Shown piece by piece: positions 22,513-33,425 of a stretch of 64,000 bases of DNA (position 1 is its first letter; every line of letters begins with the position of its first letter). Made by a program: the position numbers and the translations under genes. The stretch comes from Diploptera punctata (lineage: Eukaryota; Arthropoda; Insecta; Blattodea; Blaberidae): contig JASPKZ010007539.1 in NCBI GenBank assembly GCA_030220185.1, positions 186,001-250,000 of the forward strand, read 5' to 3'. The notes beneath the pieces are model-generated. The model saw only the letters and a program-made list of their open reading frames with translations. It did no database searches and was not told the origin of the DNA.

Positions 22513-25175
22513 TTTATAAACCCAGTCTGTGTTTTCATAACTGGACTTGAATTTTGATATTTTTTCCATTTATCTGAGTCTGGGAGTCTTTTTAGTTTTT
22601 CATAAAGGAGTATTGCCTGTTGTTCAAGTTCTGTTATAATTGGTTTTTGGTTAGGACTGGTTTTATTATTTATTATATGTATTATAGGTAGCATTTAAAA
22701 TTGTTCTGGAACTACCCCATTTTACTCCTGCTAATCTTTTTAACAATTTAAATCTCTTAGTAGCTTTGTAAGTTATATGCTCTATTTTGTTTCTCCCAGT
22801 TAGTTTCTTGTCAAAATATACTCCTAAATATTTAGCATTTTCAGTTCTCCACAGTTGAATATCTTCATACATTAAATTAATGTCTACTGATTTTTTCATT
22901 TGCTAAGGTGAAATACTGAAACTGTGATTTTGTAGTATTCACTGTCATTCAATTATTATTACACCATAGTTGGAGTTCTTTTAATGCTTTTTGGTTAATA
23001 GTCATTGTATCTCGTATTTTGCCAGCTTTCTGTGAATATCATGACTAAGTCATCAGCAAAAAGAGCACTTTTAACCCCAAGTTTTTGTAGTTATTTTGGT
23101 AGATCATTTATATATATGTAGAACATAGTTGTGCTCAATACATCACCTTGAGATACTCCTAAGTGACTTTGTTTATATTTAGAAGTTGCTGATCCATACT
23201 TAGTAGCACAATATCTCTGTGTGACAAACTCAGAAAGTCATTGTAGCATTTTGTCTTTGATGCCAAGATTTTGAAGTTTTCTAATTAATTTACTTGACCA
23301 AACATTATTCTATGCCAACTTTAGATCCACAAAAACTGATATTGTATCTTTCTTGTTGTTGAATGCTTCTTTAATATCTTGGTCAAATAAGACAACTTGT
23401 TCATTTGTAGAATGGTTTCTTGTAAATCCTGCTTGAGAGGATAATTTGTTTCCAAATACCAGTTTAATCTACCTAAAACCATTTTTTCCATAATTTTCCC
23501 AATATAGCTACTTAAGGAAATTGGTCTGTAATTGTCAAAAACGTTTGTAAATTTTCCGGAATTAAGTACTGGGATAATAAGAGCTTTTAATTTGCAGGGA
23601 CTGAAGTTTGACATACAAAGTTATAAAACTGCAATAGTGCTTTCCTTGCATTAGGTCCTAATTATTTCAAAAATTTAGGATGAATTTTATTAGGGCAAGG
23701 AGTATTCTTGTTAGAATTCCTTTAATTGCTTTATCTAGTTCTATTTGTGTAAAAGGCGTTGTGAAATAATCTTTCAACAAATGTTGGAAGAGAATGTTCA
23801 TTCTGTTTGTTTTCTTAATTTCTATTTTATTAATCTTGTCTCTCTTTTTGTATTCTTTAGGTATTTCGTGAGATGTAAAGTTGCAATTAAATTTGGATGC
23901 TATTTTTGATTCATTGATTATTTTATTATTTTTATTTAAAAAATTCAGGAAGAATTTTATCAGGGCAAGGAGTATTCTTGTTAGAATTTCTTTAATTGCT
24001 TTATCTAATTATATTTGTGTAAAGGGGTTGTGAAATAATCTTTCAACAAATGTTGGAAAAGAATGTTCATTCTGTTTGTTTTCTTAATTTCTATTTTATT
24101 AATCTTGTCTCTCTTTTTGTATTCTTTAGGTATTTTGTGAGATGTAAAGTTGCAATTAAATGTGGATGCTATTTTTGATTCATTGATTATTTTATTATTT
24201 TTATGTTCCATCGGTTGATTTAGAGTAGTTTCTTTCTGTATTGAGGATATGAATTTATAAGCTTTATTGCAGTCTTTTCGATAATCTAGTTTTTCAGCAA
24301 AATTATTATGTTTATTTTGGCAATTATCAAGGTTTTCTTAAATCCTGCAGTTTTCTTTTTCCACTATATTATATTTTGGTCTTTTCTAAATTTCATCTTT
24401 TTTGCCTCTTCTCTCTCATTTTTTTAATTATTTTGACCAAAAGGGTTTATACTTTTTAACTTTTCCTTTAGGTATAATTTTTTTAGCCTTTTTAGTAAAC
24501 TGTTATATATTTTATTGTTAACTTTATCAACAGAATTGGAATTTGTTTTTATTACATCTGGTAGTATTTCTTCTAATTCTTCTCTATAACCTTTCCAATT
24601 TGTCTTTTTGAAGTTCCAAGAGCATTTCATTTGTGCTTTGGTTTGTTTTTTATTGGTATTTATGTTGAGTAATATAGATCTGTGAACTGAAATAAAAGAT
24701 TCTATTTTTGTTTTCTCTCTAATATATCAGAAGATACTAATGCTAGATGTGGATTAGTAGTAGAATCTGTGTAAGTTCCAGGTTGATCATTAGTGAATAA
24801 TAATTCCAACCTGTAACGATTATTCTATTACTCTGCCTGTTGGATTGGAATTAGAATATCCCCATAATTTTAAATGATCATTTAAATCTCCAATTATTAT
24901 GGTTTTATTTGAGATTTCTAAGAAATCCAGGTCAATTTTGTTTTTTTGGGGCATTGTATACAAAATATACTTTAAAATGTTCTTGGTATTTCCAGATGTC
25001 TACTTCTGAAATTTCTAATAGATCTGTCTCATTAATTTTCTTTTCAGTTTTAAATGTTGATGTTAAATTTCAAACAATAATCCCACTTGCTATTTGTCTA
25101 CTTTTTGGGAGTAAATGTATACTATAGCCTTTTATGTTACTGTATTGCATTTGGTCTTCAGATATATTAGCTTCT

Positions 25176-25522
25176 CTCTCTCTCCTCCTGGCACGACAGG
25201 CCTACAAGGCCCTTAGCCTACTAGCCGGCTGCTGGCCTCACATCCACATGTGTCAATCACAGAGGTAGATGATAATCAGCCAGTGTAGGGGTGACATGTG
25301 GTAGGCATATCGAGTCCCCCACCGTTATAGCTGGTTTCCTCAACCTGGAGCCGCTACTTATTGTAGCTACCCAAATGCATCACGATGCTGGGTGGGCACC
25401 GGTCCCATACTGGCCGAAATACCATGAGAAAATTTCTTCCCCCATGGAGACTCGAACCAGTGCAAGTCCAGTAGCTCTGCGCCAAGGCTTCCTGCCTTAA
25501 CCACTCGGCTACGGCACGGGAC
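25176..25522 (-). mobile_element. SINE C, full-length tRNA-derived copy
   Basis: On the minus strand it begins CCCGTGCCGTAGCCGAGTGG (A box), then GGTTCGAGTCTCCATGG (B box), GGGACCGGTGCCCACCCAGC, and ends CCAGGAGGAGAGAGAG. A 12-bp target duplication ATATTAGCTTCT (25164-25175 and 25523-25534) is perfect. It lies in the endonuclease region of LINE H. Confidence 0.92.
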
Positions 25523-25665
25523 ATATTAGCTTCTAAGATACCAAATATATCAATGTATTTTTTTGTGTAATACAGCTGTTAGTTCAGTTTTCCTATTTTG
25601 GCTAAAACCATTGGCATTCCAAGATAAAATTTTCAAAATACCCATAGCAGTCCCTTCCCGGTGAT

Positions 25666-25979
25666 CCAATTGGGGGACTATTACTCCAGAATCCTTTGCT
25701 TTGGGAAGCATAATCATAATATTTCATGAGCAATTTTACAATCGTTTTCAATGGACACCATATTTTTCTGATTTGGCGATTGCATCATCCATACTCAACC
25801 CCTAATTTTGCTTGCAAGACCACACCTGCTGTTGGTCAACAGGTCCATCGGATCTAGCTGGGAAGATTGTGCAACAACTCGTCCAATTGCCACTTAGAAG
25901 CCATTATTGGTTGTTGTGACAGGTCAGCGATATAAGTATTTAGTAAGATATGAGTTAGTAAGGGGAGAAGTGAAAAGAA
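25666..25979. other. Junction between LINE H and LINE G, 5' UTR-like sequence
   Basis: No ORF. The phrase GGTCCATCGGATCTAGCTGG near 25830 resembles the GC-rich units at 30.6-31.1 kb, and GGGGGACTATTACTCC near 25673 resembles GGGACTATTATTATGC just upstream of LINE G. It may be 5' UTR of one of the two LINEs. Confidence 0.35.
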
Positions 25980-26290
25980 CCCTCAGGGGTCCTCATCTAG
26001 GGGATATGTGGATGGCGACCACAAGGTGCCCAAGCTGAGCAAAACATTTCTTCCACTTACTTGTGTTTTGCACTCTTTTAACTTTACTATCTAACCTCTC
26101 TTGGTTAACTCTTGTTTTTTTCGACCCCGACGCTATTAGGGCATCCGAGGGCTAGGGAGTCTTTCCTTTCTTCCATTTCTTCTTTCCTTTATTTTCTTTT
26201 CTTCTCCAGAAAAGCCTGACCAGAGGCTATAAGATGGCAGCCCCATCACTGGTCTTCCCTTCCTTTGGCCGGCAACCAATCGAAGGGACT
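25980..26290 (-). pseudogene. Inverted 3' end of a LINE G-type element
   Basis: The reverse complement of about 26060-26180 aligns with 29185-29300, just after the LINE G ORF (shared AACAAGAGTT, GGTTRGATAGTAAAG and GCAAAACAC), roughly 75-80% by eye. Upstream on the same strand is GKTSDGAAIL, in the place of LINE G GRRSLGRP. It is a short 3' fragment of a related LINE lying head-to-head with LINE G. Confidence 0.55.
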
Positions 26291-26313
26291 ATTATTATGC
26301 TTTCAAGTCTTAT

Positions 26314-29300
26314 ATGAGAATTTCCCGGAAGGATCAAACTAATGACGACCAAAGCATGAAAAAGGACAACTCTTGGAAGAAAAATAATATTTTGCTTTTT
26401 AGCACATGGAATGTACAAGGGATTAACTATAAAGATGATCAGTTAGATGATATATTGTGCAAAAAGGGGATTTCATTAGCTGTAATATCAGAAACAAAAA
26501 AGAAATTACAAGGCACCAAAGAAACTCAAAATTACATTCAGTTTTATAGTGGTGTAAAAAAACATATTCATGCACAAGCAGGAGTAGCCGTTATGATTCA
26601 CAAACGATTTAGAAATTCAATACATAGCTATACTTTTTGGAATGAAAGAATAATTCAAATCCGAATAAAATTATCTCTAGGATACTTAACAGTGATAGGT
26701 ATATATGCACCAGTAGAAGGAGATGAAGAAGAAAGTGAAACATTTTATCATGACTTCCAGAAAGTTATTCTGCACAATTAATAATAATGATATGATTATA
26801 ATTTTGGGTGATTTAAATGCCAGAATTGGTAATACTAAATTTGATACATATATAGGACCATATGGAGAGCAAACCTGTAATAGAAATGGCTTACGGTTAA
26901 TTGACATTGACATGTTTAATCAATTCACAATAATGAACTCAGTATTTAACCACAAGGATAGTCACAAATATACATGGGAAGCCAGGGGTCTTAAATCAAT
27001 AATTGACTATGCTATATGTAATAAAAAATTAGCATCTAAAGTTCTTGATACAAGAGTTTACAGAGGACCTGAAATCGAATCAGATCATTACTTACTTGTT
27101 TGTCCAATTCGTATGCCACCGAGATGGAAAATAAAAATAAAATGAATAATGTAAAATTTGAAAAAGTGGACCATACTTATAAAGTAAGTCTTTTCCGAGA
27201 TCCCACTATTACCTGGCTATACAAATGCAGATTAGATCGTCTAGTTCAAGAAACACCGGTTGGTGAAAATATTGAAGAAGAATGGCTTGCTCTACAAAGT
27301 ATTTTGACACAAGCAGCAAATGAAAGCCTGGGTATCAAAACCAAATGGAATCGAAAAAAAGGACTACGGATATGGGATGAAAACATAAAAAAGTAATTGA
27401 TGATAAACGTGAAGCATACAAAAAATTTCTGTCTACAAAAAAAGATGAAGATAAAGTAGAGTATCATAGGAGAGAAGAGAGCCATAGCTAAAATTGAAGT
27501 TCGCAAAAAAAACATAGACAAAGCTGGGAACAATTTGTCTCATTTTTGGAAAATTATATCACTAGGCCTCAAACAAAAATATATAAAGTTTTAAAAAAAT
27601 TAAATAATGATTCAAGAGAAAATGCACATTTAAATTGTATATCTAAAGAATCTTGGCTTAATTACTTTCATCATTTATGGACACAAAAGGATGATTTATT
27701 ACAAATACCAATCTCTAATAACACTGCTTTGGAACAAATTTCTATAGATGAATTAACTGATGTTGTTAAATCATTAAAAAGTAACAAAGCTCCCGGAGAA
27801 GACCACATTAATCAAGAATTATTTAAATTTTCAACTAAAAATTTTTTAGACAGATTTCTTATTCTCCTTAATATGATATGGGAAGGACAAGAACCACCAC
27901 AAAGCTGGAACAAATCCATTGTAATACCAATCTTCAAAAAAGGAAGTCGCCAAATCAAAGATAACTATCGTGGAATTAGCTTGTTGAACTCTGGATATAA
28001 AATTTATGCTAATATAGTTAAGAATAAATTGAGGAAAATTTATGAAAATATAATTGGAGAAGAGCAGAATGGATTCAGAAGGGGTAGATCTTGTACAGAT
28101 GGATTCTTTACTCTAAAACTACTATTAGAAAAGCACAAGGAATTCAATATAGAAACTCATGTCGCCTTCGTTGACTTCATAAAGGCTTTTGACAAAGTAG
28201 ACAGAAATATATTACTACAAATTTTAGCTGATGATAACGTTCCACAACAATATATTATTAATATCTTCAACATCTATAAAGATAATGAAATCTCTGTTAA
28301 ACAAGATGGCAAATTATCTTCTTGGGAAAAGATCAACACTGGAGTAAGACAGGGATGAGGACTTTCAGCGATGCTTTTCATTATGTACATGAATAAATTA
28401 ATAAATGAATGGAGGAAAACTCAACGAGGATATATACCCATCAATAGGAACCTCAAATTCGATGCTATTCTTTTTGCAGACGATTTAGCTCTTCTGGCAC
28501 TTTCCGAGAATGATTTGCAACGATCAATTTATAATTTACAAAAAATAGGTGCCAAATTTAATATGGAAATATCAATTAACAAAACTAAAATTATGGCATT
28601 TCATGGGAAGGACCCCATACAAAGTAAAATCTGTCTCCAGAATAAAATTTTAGAGAGATCTAATCAATTTAAATATCTTGGATATTATCTCTCTATCTGG
28701 GATGAAAAGGATATCCCTGAAAAAGTTACTAGTTATAATAAAAGTTTAGGAATTATTAATCAAGTTATGAAACCATCCCTTGTACAAAAAAACACCAGAT
28801 TACGTTTATATAACACTTTGGCTAGACCAGTGTTGACCTATGGTAGTGAAGCATGGACACTAAAAAAACAACATGAAAGCAGAATAACGGCTTGTGAAAT
28901 GAGATTCATGCGCAGAACAGCGGGTTACACCAGATGGGATCGGAAAAGGAACACCGATATCTTAAAAGAATTGAAGACTACGCCAATTTTGGAATATATT
29001 AAACAGTACCAACTAAATTGGAAACACCATCTTGAAAGATGGAGTTCAAATCGGATCCCCAAAGCTGTTTATAATTATATACCAAGAGGACGAAGATCAC
29101 TGGGCCGTCCTATGAAACGCTGGAGGGAAAATTTTCTATAGGATCGTAACAGGCCTTGGCCTAATACTTGGAAGGAAGAAGAAGAAGTGAAAAGATCCCT
29201 TAGGCCTCGAATGCTCTGATACCATCAGGGTTGGAAACAAACAAGAGTTCTACCAAGGGAGGTTGGATAGTAAAGTGTAGAGAGATAAAAAAAAAGGAGC
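26314..29300 (+). pseudogene. LINE G (RTE-like) EN-RT polyprotein, one internal stop plus frameshifts
   Basis: The APE endonuclease starts at about 26395 (LLFSTWNVQGI), with VISETKK, IGIYAP, ILGDLNARIGN, YTW, IIDYA and ESDH. The RT follows: PIFKKGSRQIKDNYRGISLL, GFRRGRSCTDG, motif A FVDFIKAFDKVD, motif B GVRQG then TGA (28356-28358) in place of the expected Cys codon of GCGLSP, and motif C FADDLA. The C-terminus has FKYLG, RPVLTYGSEAWTL, MRRTAGYTR and GRPMKRW, to a stop at 29139-29141. Frames shift near 26775, 27120 and 27400-27546; from 27546 to 29141 only the one stop interrupts. The catalytic residues are intact. Confidence 0.9.
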
Positions 29301-29319
29301 AAAACACTTTTACTACCAT

Positions 29320-29830
29320 TATTATGGCTGGCATCAGGATCTGGAATACCAGATCTTAATTATATTTGAAAAGGAAGATGTTTAAAAATGAGTAATATGA
29401 ACCTGATCTTAAACTCAGTATTTTTGTTCGAGATGCCTTTGTGACACTAGTTTTTCTTCTATGTACTTCCTTTCTTTTAAATGGGTGATTCTTCAATAGC
29501 AGTAAGACTTCTGTTTGTAGTTTCAATTGCCGCTAAATTTTCTGGACTCAAAAAATGCATTTAATTCAAGGATTTCCAAATCATCCTAAGGTGATTCTGA
29601 GCTGCCTGAATGGAAATCATCTTGTTCTGTAGGAATCTCTGGAAGCTTAAGTACAGCTTCATGCCATCCATCACATATCTTGTCACCTTCTTGTAATTTG
29701 TTATGTCTTAAAATATTGACATTTACAGTTCTCAATTTTTTTCTGTAATAATCATGACCAGACATTTCAAATGGGTTACAACAATATATCATAAAACAAT
29801 TTTTTATATACTCGGTTCAGCCATTTTAAA
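29320..29830 (-). pseudogene. N-terminal part of uncharacterised transposon gene (partner of 16.0-17.5 kb)
   Basis: Minus-strand reading gives CCNPFEMSGHDYYRKKLRTV, LQEGDKICDGWHEAVLKLP, then (frame broken) LSPENLAAIETTNRSLTAIE and ESPI followed by basic residues. These are the N-terminal phrases of the family described at 16031-17545. Strand and order fit a single gene split by the LINE H/LINE G nest. An upstream ATG (MAEPSI) near 29826 is followed at once by a stop. Confidence 0.6.
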
Positions 29831-30020
29831 ACTTAATTTGTTTCACTTCAATTTTAAAAATAAATAACTTAAAATTTATGATAGAGAACACTTTTGTAAC
29901 ACATGTCAACTGTTCACTCACTGAGAGGTTAGTGAAGACTAAAACAATAAAGCCAGTGAGCAGGAGACACTCCTGTAAAAACAGAAATAACATAAGTCTG
30001 AACAGGTATGGATTCACTAT

Positions 30021-30095
30021 ACTATTTTAACTACTGGTCGCATTGAGATTCCACTCTGAAACTCTCTGATAACAATACTGAAAACATATATTTTT
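30021..30095 (-). repeat. Right terminal inverted repeat segment of uncharacterised transposon
   Basis: The reverse complement contains ATATGTTTTCAGTATTGTTA, AGTTTCAGAGTG and AATCTCAATGCGACCAG, matching 15436-15520. It lies about 200 bp upstream of the N-terminal gene fragment, as expected for the 5' end of the same element. Confidence 0.7.
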
Positions 30096-30335
30096 CCCAA
30101 CATTTTTTAAAAACACATTATCCAAAATTCAATAATATATACATACAGTGCGATCAGTATAGCACTGAACAGCAGACGCGGGGCTTGTGCTGTGCGATGA
30201 CGAAGGCTTACACATGCAGGTACGGGACTTGAAATGTGCACTGACTCAGCTGTTTACGAGCACTTCCCATGCATTCACGTCACAGTCAGATTGCATGCTT
30301 CGAATGGATAAGGTGCTCGCTCGCTTTTCCTTGTG

Positions 30336-30418
30336 AACTGAATGACATGTGCATAAATACCAGTATAAACTGAATGACATGTGCATAAGTACCAGTATAA
30401 ACTGAATGGCATGTGATG
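30336..30418. repeat. 32-bp tandem repeat, about 2.6 copies
   Basis: AACTGAATGACATGTGCATA starts at 30336 and 30368; a third unit at 30400 carries GGCATG and breaks off. Confidence 0.9.
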
Positions 30419-30607
30419 ACCCATCTGTACCCATGCCTCCACCCCTTGGGATACCTCGGTCAGAGACCATACTCCCAAGTCCCAGATACTTGTCCTCCCT
30501 TAACTATCGCTTCCACATTTAAGGTTCTTGGCAATAAAACCAACACCTCAGGGAGAAGGTGTTGGAGTCGCAACTTCAGGGAAATTGCTGAGCTACATAG
30601 TATGTCA

Positions 30608-31100
30608 GGTCGCTCATTCCTGACGACCCCACAGTTGGTCCACGGGCTCCTCGAGCCTAGCCGGGAGGACTGCTATTGTAGATCCACCGACCATTCCCCT
30701 GTTTACCTCCAGGGACACATCCTGCAGCCGTTGTGAGACCGGCTAGGGCTTGAATCCTCAAGCCCTGCAGTGTGAGATTTTAGTACATCCAGGTGCTCAC
30801 CTGGTGACCCCACAGCTTGTTCATGAGCCTGTAAGCTTAGCTGGGAACCAGCACAGTTGCTCCCCTCTGTACTGGTCTGAGCCGTGCCCTGGTCTGCCCC
30901 CAGGGACATGTCCTGTTGCAGTTGTGGGCCAGCACGGAGCTCGCAAGCTCCAACAGGTGAGCAATAGTATGACAGGGCACTCAACTCTTGCCGACCCCCA
31001 ATAATGGTTCATGAGTCCCTTGGACTTAGCTGGAAGGACTGTCAAGCAGATCCACTGAACATTCCCCCAGTACACCACCTGGGGACGTGTTTTGTTGCCG
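30608..31100. repeat. Three degenerate GC-rich units of about 180 bp
   Basis: Each unit has GACC(C/A)CA, then TTGGTCCACGGGCTCCTCGA or GTTCATGAGYC, then CYTAGCYGGRAGGACTG-like sequence, and ends near CCAGGGACACATCCTG or its variants. Starts are near 30610, 30790 and 30975. A similar segment lies at 25.80-25.87 kb. Function unknown; a LINE 5' UTR monomer array is one possibility. Confidence 0.55.
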
Positions 31101-31230
31101 AAGAAGATACTAACTCTATATAACGAGTGTTTAACTTTGAAAAATAAGCACAAGATTCAATTGCTTACATAGCAGAATTATTTGAAAAGTTAATTTTCAG
31201 CGTTATTCATTTGTTTTTACTGACATGAAC

Positions 31231-31255
31231 AATAAATAAATAAATAAATAAATAA
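31231..31255. repeat. (AAAT)n microsatellite
   Basis: Six uninterrupted AATA/AAAT units. Confidence 0.95.
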
Positions 31256-31356
31256 CCACAAATAATGTACTTTATTAATTTCATGTTTGTACCTTTATCC
31301 AATGAAAAAATATTTGCATATTTCATAGTGTTCCTCTAATTGTTTTGAGCAGTGTA

Positions 31357-32271
31357 GCTATTCTCTGTAAGTGTAAGAAAGACACTTTGACATTTAATTT
31401 CCAAATGTATTATTCTGTGTAGCTTGTGTATGGGTGAAGGCGACCTATGTCAGCTGTTTGTTACAAACTGATAAATTAATGCACAACAATCGTTTAAATT
31501 TTTTATGTTGCAGGTTGTATTAACAATTACAATGGTAAGTCGAAAACTAATTAAATTATAATTCTTAATATTAAAACAAATTAATTCAAATCAAACATTT
31601 AAATTAAAATAACTGTACTTACAGTAATAAAATAAAAAGCCTATGCACCTTGTAATGAACTATACACTTCACAAAAATGTCCAACACTCTTAAAACAGGT
31701 TTAGGCCTTTTCCTCTTTTTGTTGGACGTTCTGATATTACCAGTTTCTTTTAATTCCCTGCAAACATGTACAACACTACTTTCCTACACACCAATATATT
31801 GTGAACTTAATTTAAGTATATTGTTCACTACAGTGCCAGGATTATACTCTATAAACTTACAAAATACATTTAACACCATTTTTTCACCACTCTAACAATT
31901 TCCCTTTGTTCTTCTAATAATTTTGAACACACATTTTATCACCGAGATATCATAAACTACCCAACAGCCACCATATTGTAATTGACATTCAACTTCTCAA
32001 GAATCGTTCAGTTTCAAACAAATGCAAATTTTTAGTTAGTCCGACCTTCGAAGAAATATGTAGGTATATACTGTATTCTGATCAACTATAGTTAACATAT
32101 ATAGCTTTAAATATGTAATTATATTAATCGAGTGCATGACCTATTTTTTCACTTCCGCTGAACTGCGCTTTGGTCATGAACAAATCGCAGTAACTGCAGC
32201 AGTCATGTGCTTCGTGCATTATCCGCCCATTTATTTTCCTGTAGTATCTTTCTTAGGCTGGACAGAAAATA
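31357..32271. other. AT-rich interval with a transposase HTH fragment
   Basis: Apart from the HTH-like fragment at 31690-31910 listed separately, there is no recognised gene. The right edge abuts a SINE C. Confidence 0.45.
31690..31910 (-). pseudogene. N-terminal HTH fragment of an IS630/Tc1-type transposase
   Basis: Minus-strand translation reads GEKMVLNVFCKFIEYNPG, a spacer with a stop, then VVHVCRELKETGNI and KKRKRPKP. The pattern (GEK..VLNVF, then V..I..E...TG, then a basic Pro-rich run) is the paired HTH region of this superfamily as I know it from insects. A related fragment (SGQKTVILNVFHKF) lies at 57.14-57.31 kb. No catalytic domain is present. Confidence 0.5.
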
Positions 32272-32456
32272 GTTTTCTCAACCTGGACCACTACCTATTT
32301 TGTTGCCGTATTCCACACAATGCTGGGTGGGCACCAGTCCCATAGTGGCCAAAATTCCATGAGAAAATTTCTTTCCCCATGAGAACTTGAACCAATGTTG
32401 GTCCCATAGCTCTTTGTCAAGGCAACATGCTTTAACCACTCAGCTATGGCACGGAA
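32272..32456 (-). mobile_element. SINE C, head half only
   Basis: On the minus strand: GTGCCATAGCTGAGTGG, a diverged B box, then GGGACTGGTGCCCACCCAGC and AATAGGTAGTGGTCCAGG. The 3' half is missing. More diverged than the 25.2 kb copy. Confidence 0.85.
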
Positions 32457-32499
32457 CCGTTTCAATAGAAATAAACTTCATTCTGCAAATGAGCAGGGC

Positions 32500-33309
32500 A
32501 ACCAACTTATTGAAACATGTAATTTTGCTTTTGGTATTCTGGTAACCTAGGTATAAGCCACTGTTGTAGCATGTCCAGATACACAAATCAAGTTACTGTT
32601 CTTTCATTAAAAAAAAAAGAATGTCCCATACACTCTTTCTCATGAGATGGCACAAAACACATCACATTATGGTGAATCATGATGGTATTCCATTATGATA
32701 TGTGGGAATTCACTGCCCCATATACTCTGACATTGTGGCAATTTATTTTACCACTGATATAAAAAGTAGCTTCATCACCAAAAACTCCTTCCATGAAAAT
32801 TCTTCATTTGCTGTCATCATTTCTGGAAACTTAAAATTGAAACCGACGCCTGAGATGTCGTTGGATAATTGTTGGTGCAGTTGAAGAAGGTATAGTTTAA
32901 AGGACAAGTGCTTACAGAGAACTCTCCACACTGTTATATTGGCACATTCAGTTGTCTAGCTGCATTTCTTGTTGACTTCTGTGGTCTTCGTACAAAAGAT
33001 TATTCCCCATCGTTCAGTGATGGGCGACCACTTGATTTTCCTTTACACAGAAACAGTTTCTGTAAATTGTTTGTACCAATTGCGAATTGAATTCATAAAA
33101 GATGGGTTCTTTTCAAATTTTCTACAAATTGCATGTTGAACAGTAACCACTGACCTCGTACTGTGAAATCCCAAAATGTAGAAAGATTTCTCAATTTGTG
33201 TAGCAGCCATTACATTAGAATGACATTGAAAATAATGAGAAATGGGACGAAAATATTGTGTTCCTATTGACAGGACTGTGAATTTGCTTAACAAAACATA
33301 AACACTCAC
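32500..33309 (-). pseudogene. Mariner-type transposase with DUF4817-like HTH, degenerate
   Basis: The N-terminal part (33309-33043) is open and reads EKSFYILGFHSTRSVVTVQH, ICRKFEKNPSF and NSIRNWYKQFTET, the DUF4817-type HTH that precedes mariner-like transposases in insects. Further on the minus strand, in shifting frames, come RRPQKSTRNAARQL, QMKNFHGRSFW, WGSEFPH and CDVFCAIS, matching the start of the catalytic domain. The second and third catalytic acids are not visible because the copy fades near 32.5 kb. Confidence 0.7.
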
Positions 33310-33425
33310 AAACTATTTGAATTCCTCTATCATTTTAAACTGGTTTCATTAATAACTTAGTTTATTTGCAATAATGTTTTGTAACTGCTCAAGTCTTTTT
33401 GAAACATGGTATATAGATGGAAAAA
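33306..33425. repeat. Uninterrupted copy of the repeat that hosts LINE A at 12.2 kb
   Basis: CACTCACAAACTATTTGA through ACTGGTTTCATTAA and on to AACATGGTATATAG runs without a break. At 12190-13575 the same sequence is split after TTTCATTAAT by LINE A. This copy therefore shows the pre-insertion state. It adjoins the mariner-type gene and may be its terminal region. Confidence 0.85.

Larger units (their letters stand above)
17545..25665 (-). mobile_element. LINE H: near full-length RNase H-bearing LINE, heavily interrupted
   Basis: An I-superfamily-like LINE with endonuclease, RT and RNase H. On the minus strand the endonuclease opens at about 25650 (ILKILSWNANGFSQNR). SINE C (25176-25522) interrupts it. 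RT phrases follow near 23.3-23.6 kb (NYRPISLSSYIGKIMEKMVL) and post-RT ENAKYLGVYFDKKL near 22.8 kb. SINE B lies at 22340-22512. RNase H phrases are VILSDSKAL and VLQWIPAHCGIQGNE (about 22.1-22.3 kb), then a 1.3-kb insert, then LTKKGC and TTGHDCLEKHLHRIG (20.5-20.8 kb), the PLE (17703-20474), and the last codons (EHLTNC, 17.6-17.7 kb). It ends in a (TACA)n tail at 17545-17592. Many stops and shifts. Confidence 0.8.
30155..31354. mobile_element. GC-rich block with a Tc1-like right terminus
   Basis: Far richer in GC than its surroundings. The right end, read inward on the minus strand, is CACTGCTCAAAACAATTAG followed by AGGAACACTATG, which I recognise as a Tc1-type terminal repeat, with TA outside (31355-31356). 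The left end TACAGTGCGATCAGTATAG is only loosely similar, so the pairing is uncertain. Inside are a 32-bp tandem repeat and three degenerate ~180-bp units. No transposase was recognised. Confidence 0.4.

Noticed and set aside
30246..31153. Overlapping 70-110-codon ORFs on both strands
   Set aside because: GC-rich repeat sequence gives long chance frames; no family match and the repeated units differ by frame-breaking indels.
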